NCBI GenBank assembly: GCA_963805605.1
Contig: CAWDUX010000002.1
Span: 682,001-746,000 of the forward strand
DNA: 64,000 bases
Origin: Actinocatenispora sp963805605
Lineage (GTDB): Bacteria > Actinomycetota > Actinomycetes > Mycobacteriales > Micromonosporaceae
Direction of reading: 5' to 3'
The position numbers were made by a program, and so were the translations under genes. Position 1 is the stretch's first letter, and each line of letters opens with the position of its first letter. Shown in pieces: positions 31,371 through 40,976 of this stretch. The notes beneath the pieces are model-generated. The model searched no databases. It saw only the letters and a program-made list of their open reading frames with translations, and was not told the origin of the DNA.

Positions 31371-32483
31371 GTGGCCCAGCAGACCACGCCCGCTCAGGAC
31401 GCGACGCTGCTCGAAAAGGCGCTGTTCGAGGTCAAACGGGTCATCGTCGGGCCAGGACCGGATGATCGAGCGGATGTTCGTCGCGCTGCTCGCGCGGGGG
31501 CACTGCCTGCTCGAGGGCGTGCCCGGGGTGGCCAAGACCCTCGCCGTGGAGACCCTGGCCCGGGTGGTCGGCGGGTACCTTCTCCCGGATCCAGTTCACC
31601 CCGGACCTGGTGCCGGCCGACATCGTGGGCACCCGGATCTACCGGCAGTCGCAGCGAGAAGTTCGACGTCGAGCTCGGCCCGGTGTTCGTCAACTTCCTG
31701 CTCGCCGACGAGATCAACCGGGCGCCGGCCAAGGTGCAGTCGGCGCTGCTGGAGGTGATGGCCGAGCAGCAGGTGTCGATCGGCGGGGAGACCCACCCGG
31801 TGCCCGACCCGTTCCTGGTGATGGCCACCCAGAACCCGATCGAGCAGGAGGGCGTCTACCCGCTGCCCGAGGCGCAGCGCGACCGGTTCCTGATGAAGAT
31901 CGTGGTCGGCTACCCGACCGACGCCGAGGAGCGGGAGATCGTCTACCGGATGGGCGTCGCCGGCGCCCGAGCCGGCGCCAGGTCTTCGACCCCGGACGAC
32001 CTGCTCGGCCTGCAGCGCAAGGCCGACCAGGTGTTCGTGCACAACGCGCTGGTCGACTACGCGGTCCGGCTGGTGCTGGCCACCCGCACCCCGGCCGAGC
32101 ACGGCATGCCCGACGTCGCCCAGCTGATCCAGTACGGCGCCAGCCCGCGCGCCTCGCTCGGCATCGTCCGGGCCACCCGGGCGCTGGCGCTGCTGCGCGG
32201 CCGCGACTACGCGCTGCCGCAGGACGTGCAGGACATCGCGCCGGACATCCTGCGGCACCGGCTGGTGCTGTCAGCTACGACGCGCTCGCCGACGACATCC
32301 CGGCCGACCACATCGTGCGACCGGGTGCTGGCGACCGTCCCGCTGCCGACGGTGGCCCCCCGGCAGCACGCGACCGCGCCCACCGGTCAGGCACCGGCGG
32401 CATCCGGTGCGGCTGGCCCGCGCCGGCCGGGCCGGGACGCCCGGCGTGAGCCGCGGCCGGCGACTCGAGTCTGGATGCCGTGA
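31371..32483 (+). CDS. moxR: MoxR-family AAA+ ATPase (indels in frame)
   Basis: About 350-370 aa when repaired. Visible: HCLLEGVPGVAKTLAVETLAR (Walker A), FVNFLLADEINRAPAKVQSALLEVMAE (Walker B and sensor), FLVMATQNPIEQEGVYPLPEAQRDRF (sensor 1 and Arg finger). Extra bases near 31455, 31578 and 31655 restore frame together, and a further set lies near 31975. MoxR ATPases are chaperones that mature partner proteins with vWA domains. The GTG at 31371 follows GGAGG. It overlaps the DUF58 gene by GTGA and shares an operon with it and the vWA gene. Confidence 0.88.
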   Translation: MAQQTTPAQDATLLEKALFEVKRVIVGPGPDDRADVRRAARAGALPARGRARGGQDPRRGDPGPGGRRVPSPGSSSPRTWCRPTSWAPGSTGSRSEKFDVELGPVFVNFLLADEINRAPAKVQSALLEVMAEQQVSIGGETHPVPDPFLVMATQNPIEQEGVYPLPEAQRDRFLMKIVVGYPTDAEEREIVYRMGVAGARAGARSSTPDDLLGLQRKADQVFVHNALVDYAVRLVLATRTPAEHGMPDVAQLIQYGASPRASLGIVRATRALALLRGRDYALPQDVQDIAPDILRHRLVLSATTRSPTTSRPTTSCDRVLATVPLPTVAPRQHATAPTGQAPAASGAAGPRRPGRDARREPRPATRVWMP

Positions 32484-33502
32484 GCCGGCCGGTCGACCGC
32501 ACCGGCAGGTGGCGGCGCCGGCCGGCACGCCGGCCGCGCGCCGCACGGCCGCGCGTCCGAGGCCGTGCTGGCCCGGCTGCAACTGCTGGTCACCCGCAAG
32601 CTCGACGGTCTGCTCCAGGGCGACTACCTCGGGCCTGCTGCCCGGCCCGGGCAGCGAGGCCGGGGGAGTCGCGCGAGTACCGCCCCGGCGACGACGTACG
32701 CCGGATGGACTGGCCGGTGACCGCCCGCACCACGATGCCGCACGTGCGGCAGACGGTCGCCGACCGGGAGCTGGAGACCTGGCTGGCGCGTGGACCTGTC
32801 GGCCAGCCTGGACTTCGGCACCGCCAGTGGCTCAAGCGGGACCTGGTGGTCGCCGCGGCGGCCGCGATGGCGCACCTGACCGTGCGCGGCGGCAACCGGA
32901 TCGGCGCGGTCGTCGGCACCGGCGGCGGCGCGTCCGCGCCGGCCCGGCGCCGGCCGGGGCGGCCCACCGCCGGCGCGGGCCAGGCGTGCTGACCCGGCTG
33001 CCGGCCCGCTCCGGCCGCAAGGAGGCGCAGGCCTGCTGCGCGCGATCGCCGCACCGCGGTCCGGCCCGGCCGCGGCGACCTGGGCGCGCTGGTCGACATG
33101 CTCAACCGGCCGCCCCGCCGGCGCGGCGTGGCCGTGGTGATCTCGGACTTCCTGGCACCGGCCGAGCAGTGGGCGCGGCCGCTGCGCAAGCTCGCGCGTC
33201 CGGCACGACGTGCTGGCCATCGAGGTGGTCGACCCGCGCGAGCTGGAGCTGCCCGACGTCGGGCGTGCTGCCGCTGGTCGACCCGGAGACCGGTGAGCTG
33301 CACGAGGTGCAGACCGCCGACCCGCGGCTGCGGCAGCCGCTACGCCGAGGCCGCCGCCGACCAGCGCGCCGCGATCGCCGCGGCGCTGCGCGCGCGCCGG
33401 CGCGGCCCACCTGCGCCTGCGTACCGACCCGACTGGCTGCTGGACATCGTCCGGTTCGTGGCCGCGCAGCGGCACGCCCGCACCCGGGGGACGACTCGAT
33501 GA
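32480..33502 (+). CDS. DUF58 protein (indels in frame)
   Basis: About 330 aa when repaired. Fragments of the DUF58 family in order: LARLQLLVTRKLDGLLQGDYLG, SREYRPGDDVRRMDWPVTART (the family signature), TVADRELETWLA, LKRDLVVAAAAAMAHLTVRGGNRIG, and a vWA-like C-terminus RGVAVVISDFLAP. Several one-base insertions split it among three frames. It is the MoxR partner in the conserved moxR-DUF58-vWA operon, translationally coupled on both sides (GTGA and ATGA). Confidence 0.85.
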
Positions 33503-34457
33503 TCCGTTTCCTGCAACCGTGGTGGCTGCTCGCCGCTGCTGCCGGTGCTCGGCGCTGGCCGCGCTCTACGTCTGGCGGCAGCTGCACCGCCGGGCGTACG
33601 CGATGCGGTTCACCAACGTGGACCTGCTGCGCGTCGCTGGCGCCGCAGGGGCTCGGCTGGCGGCGGCACGCGTCGGCCGGTCGCGTTCCTGCTCGGCCTG
33701 CTGGTCGCTCGCCGTCGGCGATGGCCCGGCCGTCGGTGGACACCAAGGAGCCGCTGGAACGGGCCACCGTCATGCTGGCCATCGACGTGTCGCTGTCCAT
33801 GCAGGCCGACGACGTGGCGCCGAACCGGTTCGAGGCGGCGCAGGAGGCGGCGAAGCAGTTCGTCGACGAGCTGCCGCCGGACTACAACCTGGGGCTGGTC
33901 TCGTTCGCCAAGTCGGCGAACGTGCTGGTGCTCGCCGACCAAGGACCGCGACCGCGGTGACCATCGGCGATCGACGGGCTGCGCTGGCCGAGGCGACCGC
34001 CACCGGTGAGGCGGTCTTCACCTCGCTGGACGCGATCCGGTCGGTGCCGGCGGACGGCGCGGCGGGGCGCCCGCCGGCCCGGATCGTGCTGCTCTCCGAC
34101 GGCTACCGCACCTCGGGCCGCTCGATCGAGGACGCCGGCGACGGCGGCGGAGGCGGCGAACGTGCCGGTCTCCACGATCGCGTTCGGCACCGACACGGGC
34201 CGGGTCGACATCGGCGGGCAGACCGCAGCGGGTGCCGGTGGACCGGCTGGCGTTGCAGAAGCTCGCCGAGACCACGCAGGGCTACTTCTACGAGGCGGCC
34301 GCGGCGGCGAGCTCAAGCAGGTTACCAGGACATGGGCAGCTCGATCGGCTACCGTACGGAGGCGCGCGAGATCACCCAGTGGTACGTCGGGTTCGGTCTG
34401 CTGTTCGCGTTCGTCGCGGCGGGCATGAGCCTGCTGTGGACGTCCCGCATGCCCTAG
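33499..34457 (+). CDS. Membrane-anchored vWA (BatA-like) protein (indels in frame)
   Basis: About 315 aa when repaired. N-terminal membrane helices (MIRFLQPWWLLAA... and one near residue 60), a vWA domain with the MIDAS motif VMLAIDVSLSMQADDVAP and later NLGLVSFAKSANVLV and ARIVLLSDGYRTSG, then a C-terminal membrane helix YVGFGLLFAFVAAGMSLLW. A periplasmic or membrane-side partner of MoxR. It overlaps the DUF58 stop by ATGA. Extra bases near 33540, 33640, 33690 and 33945 break the frame. Confidence 0.87.
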
Positions 34458-34603
34458 ACCTGAACGATCACGCCGGGCCCCGAGCGTCGGGGGAGAGCGT
34501 GCCGTAGTCTCTGTGGGCTACGTTTGCCCGTGTCACAAGGCGCTGCGCCGACGGTACGCCCTCGGCGAGGATCTCAACACAACAACGATGATGGGGAGCG
34601 CAG

Positions 34604-35310
34604 GTGCCTCGTACCGTCCTGGTAACCGGTGGCAACCGGGGGATCGGACTGGCGATCGCCCGAAGGTTCGCCAAGCAGGGTGACCGGGTCGCCGTCACCC
34701 ACCGTGGTAGTGCTGTCCCCGACGGACTGTTCGGAGTGCGCTGCGACATCACCGACCCGGAACAGGTCGACGCCGCGTTCGGCGCCGTCGAGGCCGAACT
34801 GGGCCCGGTGGAGGTGCTGGTCGCCAACGCCGGCATCACCGACGACACGCTGCTGCTGCGGATGAGCGAGGACCAGTTCGGCCGGGTGGTGGACACCAAC
34901 CTGACCGGAGCCTGGCGGTGCGCCAAGCGGGCGGCCTCGAAGATGCTGCGGGCCCGCTGGGGGCGGATGATCTTCATCTCCTCGGTGGTCGGGCTGTCCG
35001 GCGGCCCGGGTCAGGTCAACTACGCGGCAAGCAAGGCCGGCTTGGTCGGGATGGCCCGCTCGATCACCCGGGAACTGGGCAGCCGCAACATCACCGCCAA
35101 CGTCGTGGCGCCGGGTTTCATCGAGACCGACATGACCGCGGAACTGGCGGACGTACGCCGGGAACAGATCCTCAAGTACTGTTCCGGCTCGGGCGCTTCG
35201 CCGAGCCCGACGAGGTCGCCGGCGTCGTGTCCTGGCTCGCGTCCGACGAGGCCGGGTACATCACCGGCGCGGTGATCCCGGTCGACGGCGGCCTGGGCAT
35301 GGGTCACTGA
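34604..35310 (+). CDS. fabG: 3-oxoacyl-ACP reductase FabG/MabA (one frameshift)
   Basis: 235 aa. SDR fold: TGGNRGIGLAIA (NADPH site), NAGITDD, catalytic Ser in SSVVGLSGG and YAASK (Tyr/Lys). It reduces beta-ketoacyl-ACP in FAS-II. One indel near 35180 moves the C-terminus LFRLGRFAEPDEVAGVVSWLAS to another frame. GTG start with GGGGAG upstream. It precedes fabI by 52 bp, as mabA precedes inhA in mycobacteria. Confidence 0.92.
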
Positions 35311-35362
35311 CCACTACCGTGCGTGGCGCGGCACCCCCATCGGCACGAGAGGACAACCAACA

Positions 35363-36138
35363 GTGAGTGGACTGCTGGCCGGCAAGCGGCTGCTGGTCAC
35401 CGGCGTCATCACCGACGCAGTCGATCGCGTTCTCGGCGGCGAAGCTCGCCCAGGAGGAGGGCGCGAACGTGGTGCTGACCGGCTACGGCCGGATGTCGCT
35501 GGTGCGAGCGGATCGCCAAGCGGCTGCCCAAGCCGGGGCGCCCGTCATCGAGCTGGACGTCAACTCTACCGAGCACCTCGACGGGCTGCGCCGACAAGGT
35601 CCGCGAGCACGTCGACGGCCTCGACGGGGTGGTGCACTCGATCGGGTTCGCGCCGCAGAGCTGCCTCGGCGGCGGGTTCCTGAACGCGCCCTGGGAGGAC
35701 GTCGCGGTCGCGACTGCAGGCCTCGACTTACTCGTACAAGGCGCTGGCGATGGCCTGCCTGCCGCTGATGCGCCGGGCGGCTCGATCGTCGGGCTGACCT
35801 TCGACGCGACCAAGGCGTGGCCGGTGTACGACTGGATGGGCGTGGCCAAGGCCGGCGCTGGAGTCGGCCACCCGCTACCTGGCGCTGCACCTGGGCAAAG
35901 CAGGGCATCCGCAGCAACCTGGTGTCCGCCGGCCCGCTGCGCACCATGGCCGCGAAGTCGATCCCCGGCTTCGAGGAGTTCGAGGACGCCTGGGTCGAGC
36001 GGGCGCCGCTGGGCTGGGACCTGACCGACCACGAGCCGGCCGCGCGGGCGATCTGCGCACTTGCTGTCCGACTGGTTCCCGGCCACCACCGGCGAGATCG
36101 TGCACGTCGACGGCGGGTTCCACGCGGTCGGCGCCTGA
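35363..36138 (+). CDS. fabI: Enoyl-ACP reductase FabI/InhA (indels in frame)
   Basis: About 256 aa when repaired. SGLLAGKRLLVTGVITD and the restored SIAFSAAKLAQEEGANVVLTG, IGFAP, TFDATKAWPVYDWMGVAKA (Tyr/Lys) and RSNLVSAGPLRTMAAKSIPGF identify it. It catalyses the last step of FAS-II elongation. Extra bases lie at about 35420, 35505, 35537, 35589, 35713, 35854, 35898 and 36061, and a G is missing near 35775. A single-copy essential enzyme would not survive this, which argues for sequence error. Confidence 0.92.
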
Positions 36139-36180
36139 CCTGACTGCCCGGCCCGGGTGCCGGTGACCGAAGATGGTCCG

Positions 36181-37246
36181 GTGAGCGAGGCGAACTCCAC
36201 CACCGGCCCGGCGTACGACGCGTTCCTGCTGCTGTCGTTCGGCGGGCCGGAGGGGCCCGACGACGTGATGCCGTTCCTGCGCAACGTGACCCGGGGCCGG
36301 GGCGTACCCGATGAGCGGCTGGCCGAGGTGGCCGAGCACTACCGGCACTTCGGCGGCGTCTCGCCGATCAACGAGCAGTGCCGGGACCTGCTGGCCGCGC
36401 TGCGTACCGAGTTCGCCGCGCACGATGTCGACCTGCCGCTCTACTGGGGCAACCGGAACTGGTAGCCGTACCTCGCCGACACCCTGGCCACCGATGCGCG
36501 ACGACGGGGTACGTCGGGCGCTGGCGTTCGTCACCAGCCCGTACGGCTCGTACTCGTCCTGCCGGCAGTACCTGGAGGACATCGCGGCCGCCCGCGCCAC
36601 CGTCGGGGCCGGGTGCGCCGGTCGATCGACAAGCTGCGGCACTTCCACGACCATCCCGGGTTCGTGGCGCCGCACGCCGACGCGCTGCGTACCGCCCTGG
36701 CCACCGTGCCATCCGACCGACCGGGAGCGGACCCGGCTGGTCTTCACCGCGCACTCCGTCCCGCTGTCGATGGCGAAAAGCGCCGGGCCGACCGGTGGCC
36801 GCTACACCGCCCAGCTGACCGAGACTCGCCGCACTGGTGACGGCGGCGGCCGGTCCGCAGCCTGCCGTACGACCTGGTCTGGCAGAGCCGCTCGGGCCCG
36901 CCGCAGGTGCCGTGGCTGGAGCCGGACGTCAACGACCACCTGGCCCGGCTGCACGCCGAGGGGGTCACGGGCGTCGTGGTCAGTCCGATCGGGTTCGTCT
37001 CCGACCACCTCGAGGTGCTCTGGGACCTGGACAACGAGGCCGCGGACACGGCCCGGCGACTCGGTCTGGACTATGCGCCGGGCCGCCACCCCGGGCATCG
37101 ATCCCCGTTTCGTGGCGATGGTGCGGGAACTGGTGGTGGAGCGGCTCGATCCGACGGCCCGGCGACGCAAACTTGGTCGGATGCCGGTGTGGGATGCCTG
37201 CCCGGACGGTTGCTGCGCCCCGCCGCGGCGTCCGGTGCCGGGGTGA
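36181..37246 (+). CDS. hemH: Ferrochelatase/coproporphyrin ferrochelatase (stop codon and indels in frame)
   Basis: About 345 aa when repaired. FLLLSFGGPEGPDDVMPFLRNVTRGRGVP, HYRHFGGVSPINEQCRDLL, RALAFVTSPYGSYSSCRQY, VFTAHSVPLSMA and the C-terminal CPDGCC-type cysteines identify it. It inserts iron into (copro)porphyrin in haem synthesis. TAG at 36463 replaces an expected Glu codon after NRNW, and single-base insertions follow near 36495, 36610 and 36720. GTG start at 36181. It follows fabI as hemZ follows inhA in mycobacteria. Confidence 0.9.
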
Positions 37247-37270
37247 CGGCCGGAATCACTCCAGCGGTGC

Positions 37271-38050
37271 TCAGACCAGTGGCGCGTTGCAGGCGGCCAT
37301 CAGGGCCCGTCGGCAGGCGGTGGCCAGTGGCCGGAGCGCGGCGCCCCGCTGGCTCGCCTCGAAGGCGTTGACCGCGCCACCCGGTTCGTCGTGCTCGGCC
37401 AGTGCCAGAACACGGTCCAGCACCCCGGCGCGGGCGTACAGCCGGCGGCTGCGGGGCTGGTAGCCGGCGGGCAGATCGGTGGTTTCCCCGCCCCGCCGCA
37501 ACGCGGCCAGGGCGGGAGCCAGTTCCGGTCGCCACCGGGCCACGTCGAGCCGGGCCAGCGCCTCCGTGGACTCGGTGAGTGCGGTGGCGAGGTCTGCCTC
37601 CGCCTCGGCCGGCACGATCAGTTCCGGTGCGGTCTGCCCTGCGGGTACCGAGTAGGCCCGCCAGGTGACCGCGTGCCAGGTATCACCCGAACCGGAGGTG
37701 TACTCCCGGGGTTCAGGAACCAACCCGACATCAGCCAGCAGGATGCCCTCGCCGGCCAGCAGGGCCGCCCCGGTGAACGGGCCCGGCCCGGGCAGGCCGC
37801 GCGGATCCCCGGGCGCGGGCAAGGTCAGCCGCACCTCGTCGGGGTGCAGCTTGGAGAAGGTCGCCAGAGCTTCTCGCAGGCTGACCTCCTGCCAACTACC
37901 GGGCAGGTCGACAACCGAGTGGTCGCTGCCGTCGTCGAGGGCGGCGGCGTCGTCGAACGGGACGAAGCCACCACGCCACGCCCGGATCCAGGGGACCAGG
38001 CGGACAGACGGCCGGACAGCGGTGACAGAGGCGACCGGATCTGCGGACAT
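37271..38050 (-). CDS. Uncharacterised actinobacterial protein
   Basis: 259 aa, not recognised by fold. No signal peptide or membrane helix. The N-terminal half contains GSWQEVSLREALATFSKLHPDEVRLTLPAPGDPRG and TGAALLAGEGILLADVGLVPEP; the C-terminal half is helical. Chosen start ATG 38050 (MSADPVASVT). It is convergent with hemH and divergent from the DUF3097 gene. Similar proteins are, from memory, common next to DUF3097 genes in Micromonosporaceae and Streptomyces. Confidence 0.7.
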   Translation of the reverse strand: MSADPVASVTAVRPSVRLVPWIRAWRGGFVPFDDAAALDDGSDHSVVDLPGSWQEVSLREALATFSKLHPDEVRLTLPAPGDPRGLPGPGPFTGAALLAGEGILLADVGLVPEPREYTSGSGDTWHAVTWRAYSVPAGQTAPELIVPAEAEADLATALTESTEALARLDVARWRPELAPALAALRRGGETTDLPAGYQPRSRRLYARAGVLDRVLALAEHDEPGGAVNAFEASQRGAALRPLATACRRALMAACNAPLV

Positions 38051-38178
38051 ACCCACGAGGGTAAAGGTCCATCGGCGGACAGGTGGGACGCGACGGGATC
38101 TGTCCGCCGTGCGGGCAGCGGAACCCATCCCGGCGCGTCGCCGTGCGCGGAATGTACCGGCGGGCTACGGTCTGCCTC

Positions 38179-39033
38179 GTGCGCAGCCCGTTTCGTCGCC
38201 GGGATCCCCAGAACCGGCAGAGCGTGGACTACGGCATCGATGTGCTTGCCGGCGACTGGCGGCAGGCAGCGACGGTGCCCGTACTGGATGCCGACTCCGG
38301 CCTGGTCGTGGAGGACGCGCAGGGCGGATTCTGCGGCGCGGTGAGCGGGTTCGAGGCCGATGCGGTGGCGCTGGTGGACCGGCACGGCAAGCGTCGACTG
38401 TTTCCACTGGTGGCGGCCGGTTTCCTGATGGATGGTCAAGTGGTCACGTTGCGACGCCCGGCCCGCGGGCCGGTTGCTGCGCCCCGACGGCGTACCGCGT
38501 CCGGGTCGGTGGCCTTACCGGACGCGCCGGCCCGTGTCGCCCGGGCCAGCCGGATCTGGGTCGAGGGCATCCACGACGCGACCCTGGTCGAACGGATCTG
38601 GGGCGACGACCTGCGGGTCGAGGGCGTGGTGGTCGAACCGCTGTCGGGGATCGACGAACTCCTCGCGCAGGTGACGCAGTTCGGTCCCGGTCCGCGCCGA
38701 CGGCTGGGCGTACTGGTCGACCATCTGGTGCCGGGCAGCAAGGAGAGCCGGATCGTCGGGTCCGTCGGCTCCCCGGACGTGCTGGTCACCGGCCACCCGT
38801 ACGTCGACATCTGGCAGGCGGTCAAACCCGCTGCGGTCGGTATCCGGGCATGGCCGCGGGTACCGCCGGGGCAACCGTGGAAGGAAGGCGTGTGCGCTGG
38901 CCTCGGCGTCGCCGACCCGGCCACGATGTGGCGCCGGATCCTCGGTTCGGTACGCGACTTCCGGGACGTGGAGCCGGCGCTGCTGGGCGCGATGGAACGA
39001 CTGATCGACTTCGTGACCGAGCCAGCCGAGTGA
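38179..39033 (+). CDS. DUF3097 family protein
   Basis: 284 aa. The strongly conserved DUF3097 core is visible: SRIWVEGIHDATLVERIWGDDLRVEGVVVEPLSGIDEL, a Toprim-like Glu...Asp-x-Asp-like arrangement with GVLVDHLVPGSKESRI, and PYVDIWQAVKP. A role in nucleic acid metabolism has been guessed but not shown. The GTG at 38179 has TACGGT 7 nt upstream and is taken as a leaderless start; an ATG at 38152 is the alternative. Confidence 0.82.
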   Translation: MRSPFRRRDPQNRQSVDYGIDVLAGDWRQAATVPVLDADSGLVVEDAQGGFCGAVSGFEADAVALVDRHGKRRLFPLVAAGFLMDGQVVTLRRPARGPVAAPRRRTASGSVALPDAPARVARASRIWVEGIHDATLVERIWGDDLRVEGVVVEPLSGIDELLAQVTQFGPGPRRRLGVLVDHLVPGSKESRIVGSVGSPDVLVTGHPYVDIWQAVKPAAVGIRAWPRVPPGQPWKEGVCAGLGVADPATMWRRILGSVRDFRDVEPALLGAMERLIDFVTEPAE

Positions 39034-39059
39034 CCGGCGCCGCCTGGACGGGCCCGGCA

Positions 39060-39108
39060 CCTGAGCGCTGGTGGCCCGGCCGGGTCAGCCGGGCCACCAG
39101 CGCTCAGG
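39060..39108. terminator. Very long bidirectional terminator hairpin
   Basis: Perfect 21-bp arms (39060-39080 and 39088-39108) around the 7-nt loop CGGGTCA. The right arm includes the stop codon of the NlpC/P60 gene, so the hairpin begins inside the coding end. It separates convergent genes. Confidence 0.85.
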
Positions 39109-40291
39109 CCAGTCGGGTCGCGCCGAGGTAGCCGTAGTTGAAGTAGGCGGGCACCACCTGGATCGGTATCCCGAAGTCCGCCGCCTGCACGATCTGACCG
39201 TGCCCGATGTACATCGTGACGTGGTGGATCCCGGAAACATGGCCGTTGCTGGAGTAGAACAGCAGATCACCGGGCCGGAGTGGACCGGTCACATGTGTTC
39301 CGCGCAGGTACTGGTACTCGGCCGAGTGCGGTAGCTCGACGCCGATCTGCCGGTAGGCGTACAACGCGAGCCCGGAGCAGTCGAACCCCACTTTCGGGTC
39401 GGCGGCCGCCCACACGTACCGCTTGCCGAGCTGAGCCAGGGCGGCGTGCACCGCGATCATGGCCCGGCTGCTGGCATGGCTGCTGCCCCGGGTACTGCCC
39501 CGGGAGGCGTCCGCCGTCGCCGCGGCGGCCCGGCGACGGTCCGCCGCGGCAGCGGCGGCTCGCTGGCGTGCGGCTGCTGCCGCCGCCCGGCGTACCGCCG
39601 CGTTGTGCGCCTTGATCTGGTCCAGCTGACGTTGCAGATCCGCCCGTTTCGCCCGCAGGCCACGAACCTGCTTCCGGCGCACCGCGACGGCATGCTGCGC
39701 CGCCTGCCGGGCGTCGGCGGCCCTGCGCCGTGCCGCGACCTGCGCTGACCATGACGAGCGCGCGGTTCCCTCGGCCAGTACGGCCAGCGCCTTGGCCCGT
39801 TGGTAGCCGCGCAGGATCCGTGCCTGACGGTCACCGGTGTAGGTCAACAGCGCGATGTTGCGTAGTGCGTCCGCCGGTGATCCGGAGACCAGGGCGGCGG
39901 TGGCGCCGATGCTGCCACCGAGTTCGTAGTTGCTGCGCACCATCGTGCCGACCTGGGCATGTTGCCGCCGGGCCCGGACCGTCGCCGACCTGGTGTGGGC
40001 ACGTGCGGCCCGCAGCGCCCGCTCGGCACGGTCGGCGTCGATCACCGCCCGCTCGTAGTGTTCGATGGCTTCCGATGCGGCTGTCGAGGCCTGCCGCAGG
40101 TCGGCATCGGCCTTGGTGAGTTGCGCGGACAGGCGACCGACCTGCACCGCGATGTCGTGAGTGGAACGGATACCGGAGGGTGTGGCGCCGGCCACAGCCC
40201 CCGGAAGTAGTGCGCTGAGCAGTCCGGCGACGAGTACGACGGTAGCCAGCACGGCGCCGCCTACGGGACGAGCTTGTTCACCTGCCTGCAC
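39104..40291 (-). CDS. Secreted NlpC/P60 peptidoglycan endopeptidase (RipA-like)
   Basis: 395 aa. Signal peptide (residues about 10-38, AVLATVVLVAGLLSALLPG), a long alpha-helical coiled coil (about 45-270, rich in Ala/Arg/Gln), a Ser linker and an NlpC/P60 domain: catalytic Cys in GFDCSGLALYAY, His in SGIHHVTMYIG and a third polar residue downstream. It cleaves stem peptides in cell-wall remodelling and daughter-cell separation. The GTG at 40291 has GGAGG 8 nt upstream, overlapping a longer in-frame alternative. In mycobacteria ripA lies between acn and moxR1, matching this neighbourhood. Confidence 0.92.
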   Translation of the reverse strand: MQAGEQARPVGGAVLATVVLVAGLLSALLPGAVAGATPSGIRSTHDIAVQVGRLSAQLTKADADLRQASTAASEAIEHYERAVIDADRAERALRAARAHTRSATVRARRQHAQVGTMVRSNYELGGSIGATAALVSGSPADALRNIALLTYTGDRQARILRGYQRAKALAVLAEGTARSSWSAQVAARRRAADARQAAQHAVAVRRKQVRGLRAKRADLQRQLDQIKAHNAAVRRAAAAAARQRAAAAAADRRRAAAATADASRGSTRGSSHASSRAMIAVHAALAQLGKRYVWAAADPKVGFDCSGLALYAYRQIGVELPHSAEYQYLRGTHVTGPLRPGDLLFYSSNGHVSGIHHVTMYIGHGQIVQAADFGIPIQVVPAYFNYGYLGATRLA

Positions 40292-40976
40292 GAAGGACAC
40301 CTCCGATATGAGCACGTGGCGTCAGTGAATGGTCATCGCGGGGGGCCGAGTGTCTGATCACCGTATTGTTCGCCCGATCGAGTGCGGAACAGACACACCC
40401 GTCATGCTCGTCGACGGTTGATAGATCACACAAAGCCATGAATCAGCGCCGGGTAGGTCGGTAGCTGTGTCAAGCCCGTGCACCCGTCGCTCATGAGCAC
40501 CCATCCGTCACCGAGAACCGGGTACGGGACCGGTGACGAACCGCAGGGAGGTGGCTGCGGTGTCGTTGTCCGACAAACCCGCCCAGGCGACATCGTCGAC
40601 GCCGTAGCCTCGTGCCTGACCGGTGCTCGTTGCCGGCCCCGATGCGCACTAGTCCCTTGGAACGGGGACGTCTGCCGCACCCGCGACGGAAATGCGTGGG
40701 CGCACCGTTCTCCGACTACGGCCTGACCTGGGTGTTCGACGTATACCGCTTCGACGTGGTGTCCGACGAATCCGGGGCTGACAACCCGGAATGTGCTGGG
40801 GGAGGCGGAACTGGCGAGATGGTCAAGACCTACTTCGACGCGACGTTCGGCCAGCGTGGTGCTGTACCCGTTGGCAGACCAGCAACGACTGCGCCGGTGT
40901 CTGGAAAGCGTTACGACGGCCCATTTCCCACCAGCGCGCCGACCCCGGTCGACTTCCGACGCTGTGCTGCCGCTCG
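40292..40976. other. Interval without an intact gene
   Basis: About 685 bp upstream of the NlpC/P60 gene. It contains a stem (GTCACCG 40507-40513 / CGGTGAC 40531-40537) and protein-like but interrupted fragments on the plus strand, such as YGLTWVFDVYRFDVVSDESG (about 40717) and a second frame near 40793-41005. No frame is intact with a start and homology. A long structured 5' leader of the hydrolase plus gene debris is the likeliest content. Confidence 0.5.

Noticed and set aside
30656..31465. A plus-strand protein with seven AEGPE repeats across the tandem repeat (and a minus-strand GPSAS version).
   Set aside because: Frames are open only because the 15-bp unit is a multiple of three; the flanks are not protein-like and no ribosome site is seen.
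40430..40600. c-di-AMP (ydaO) riboswitch in the leader of the NlpC/P60 gene.
   Set aside because: Such riboswitches often precede actinobacterial wall hydrolases and a few short matches (CAGCTA, paired GTCACCG/CGGTGAC) exist, but the conserved core could not be aligned; a search with Rfam RF00379 would settle it.
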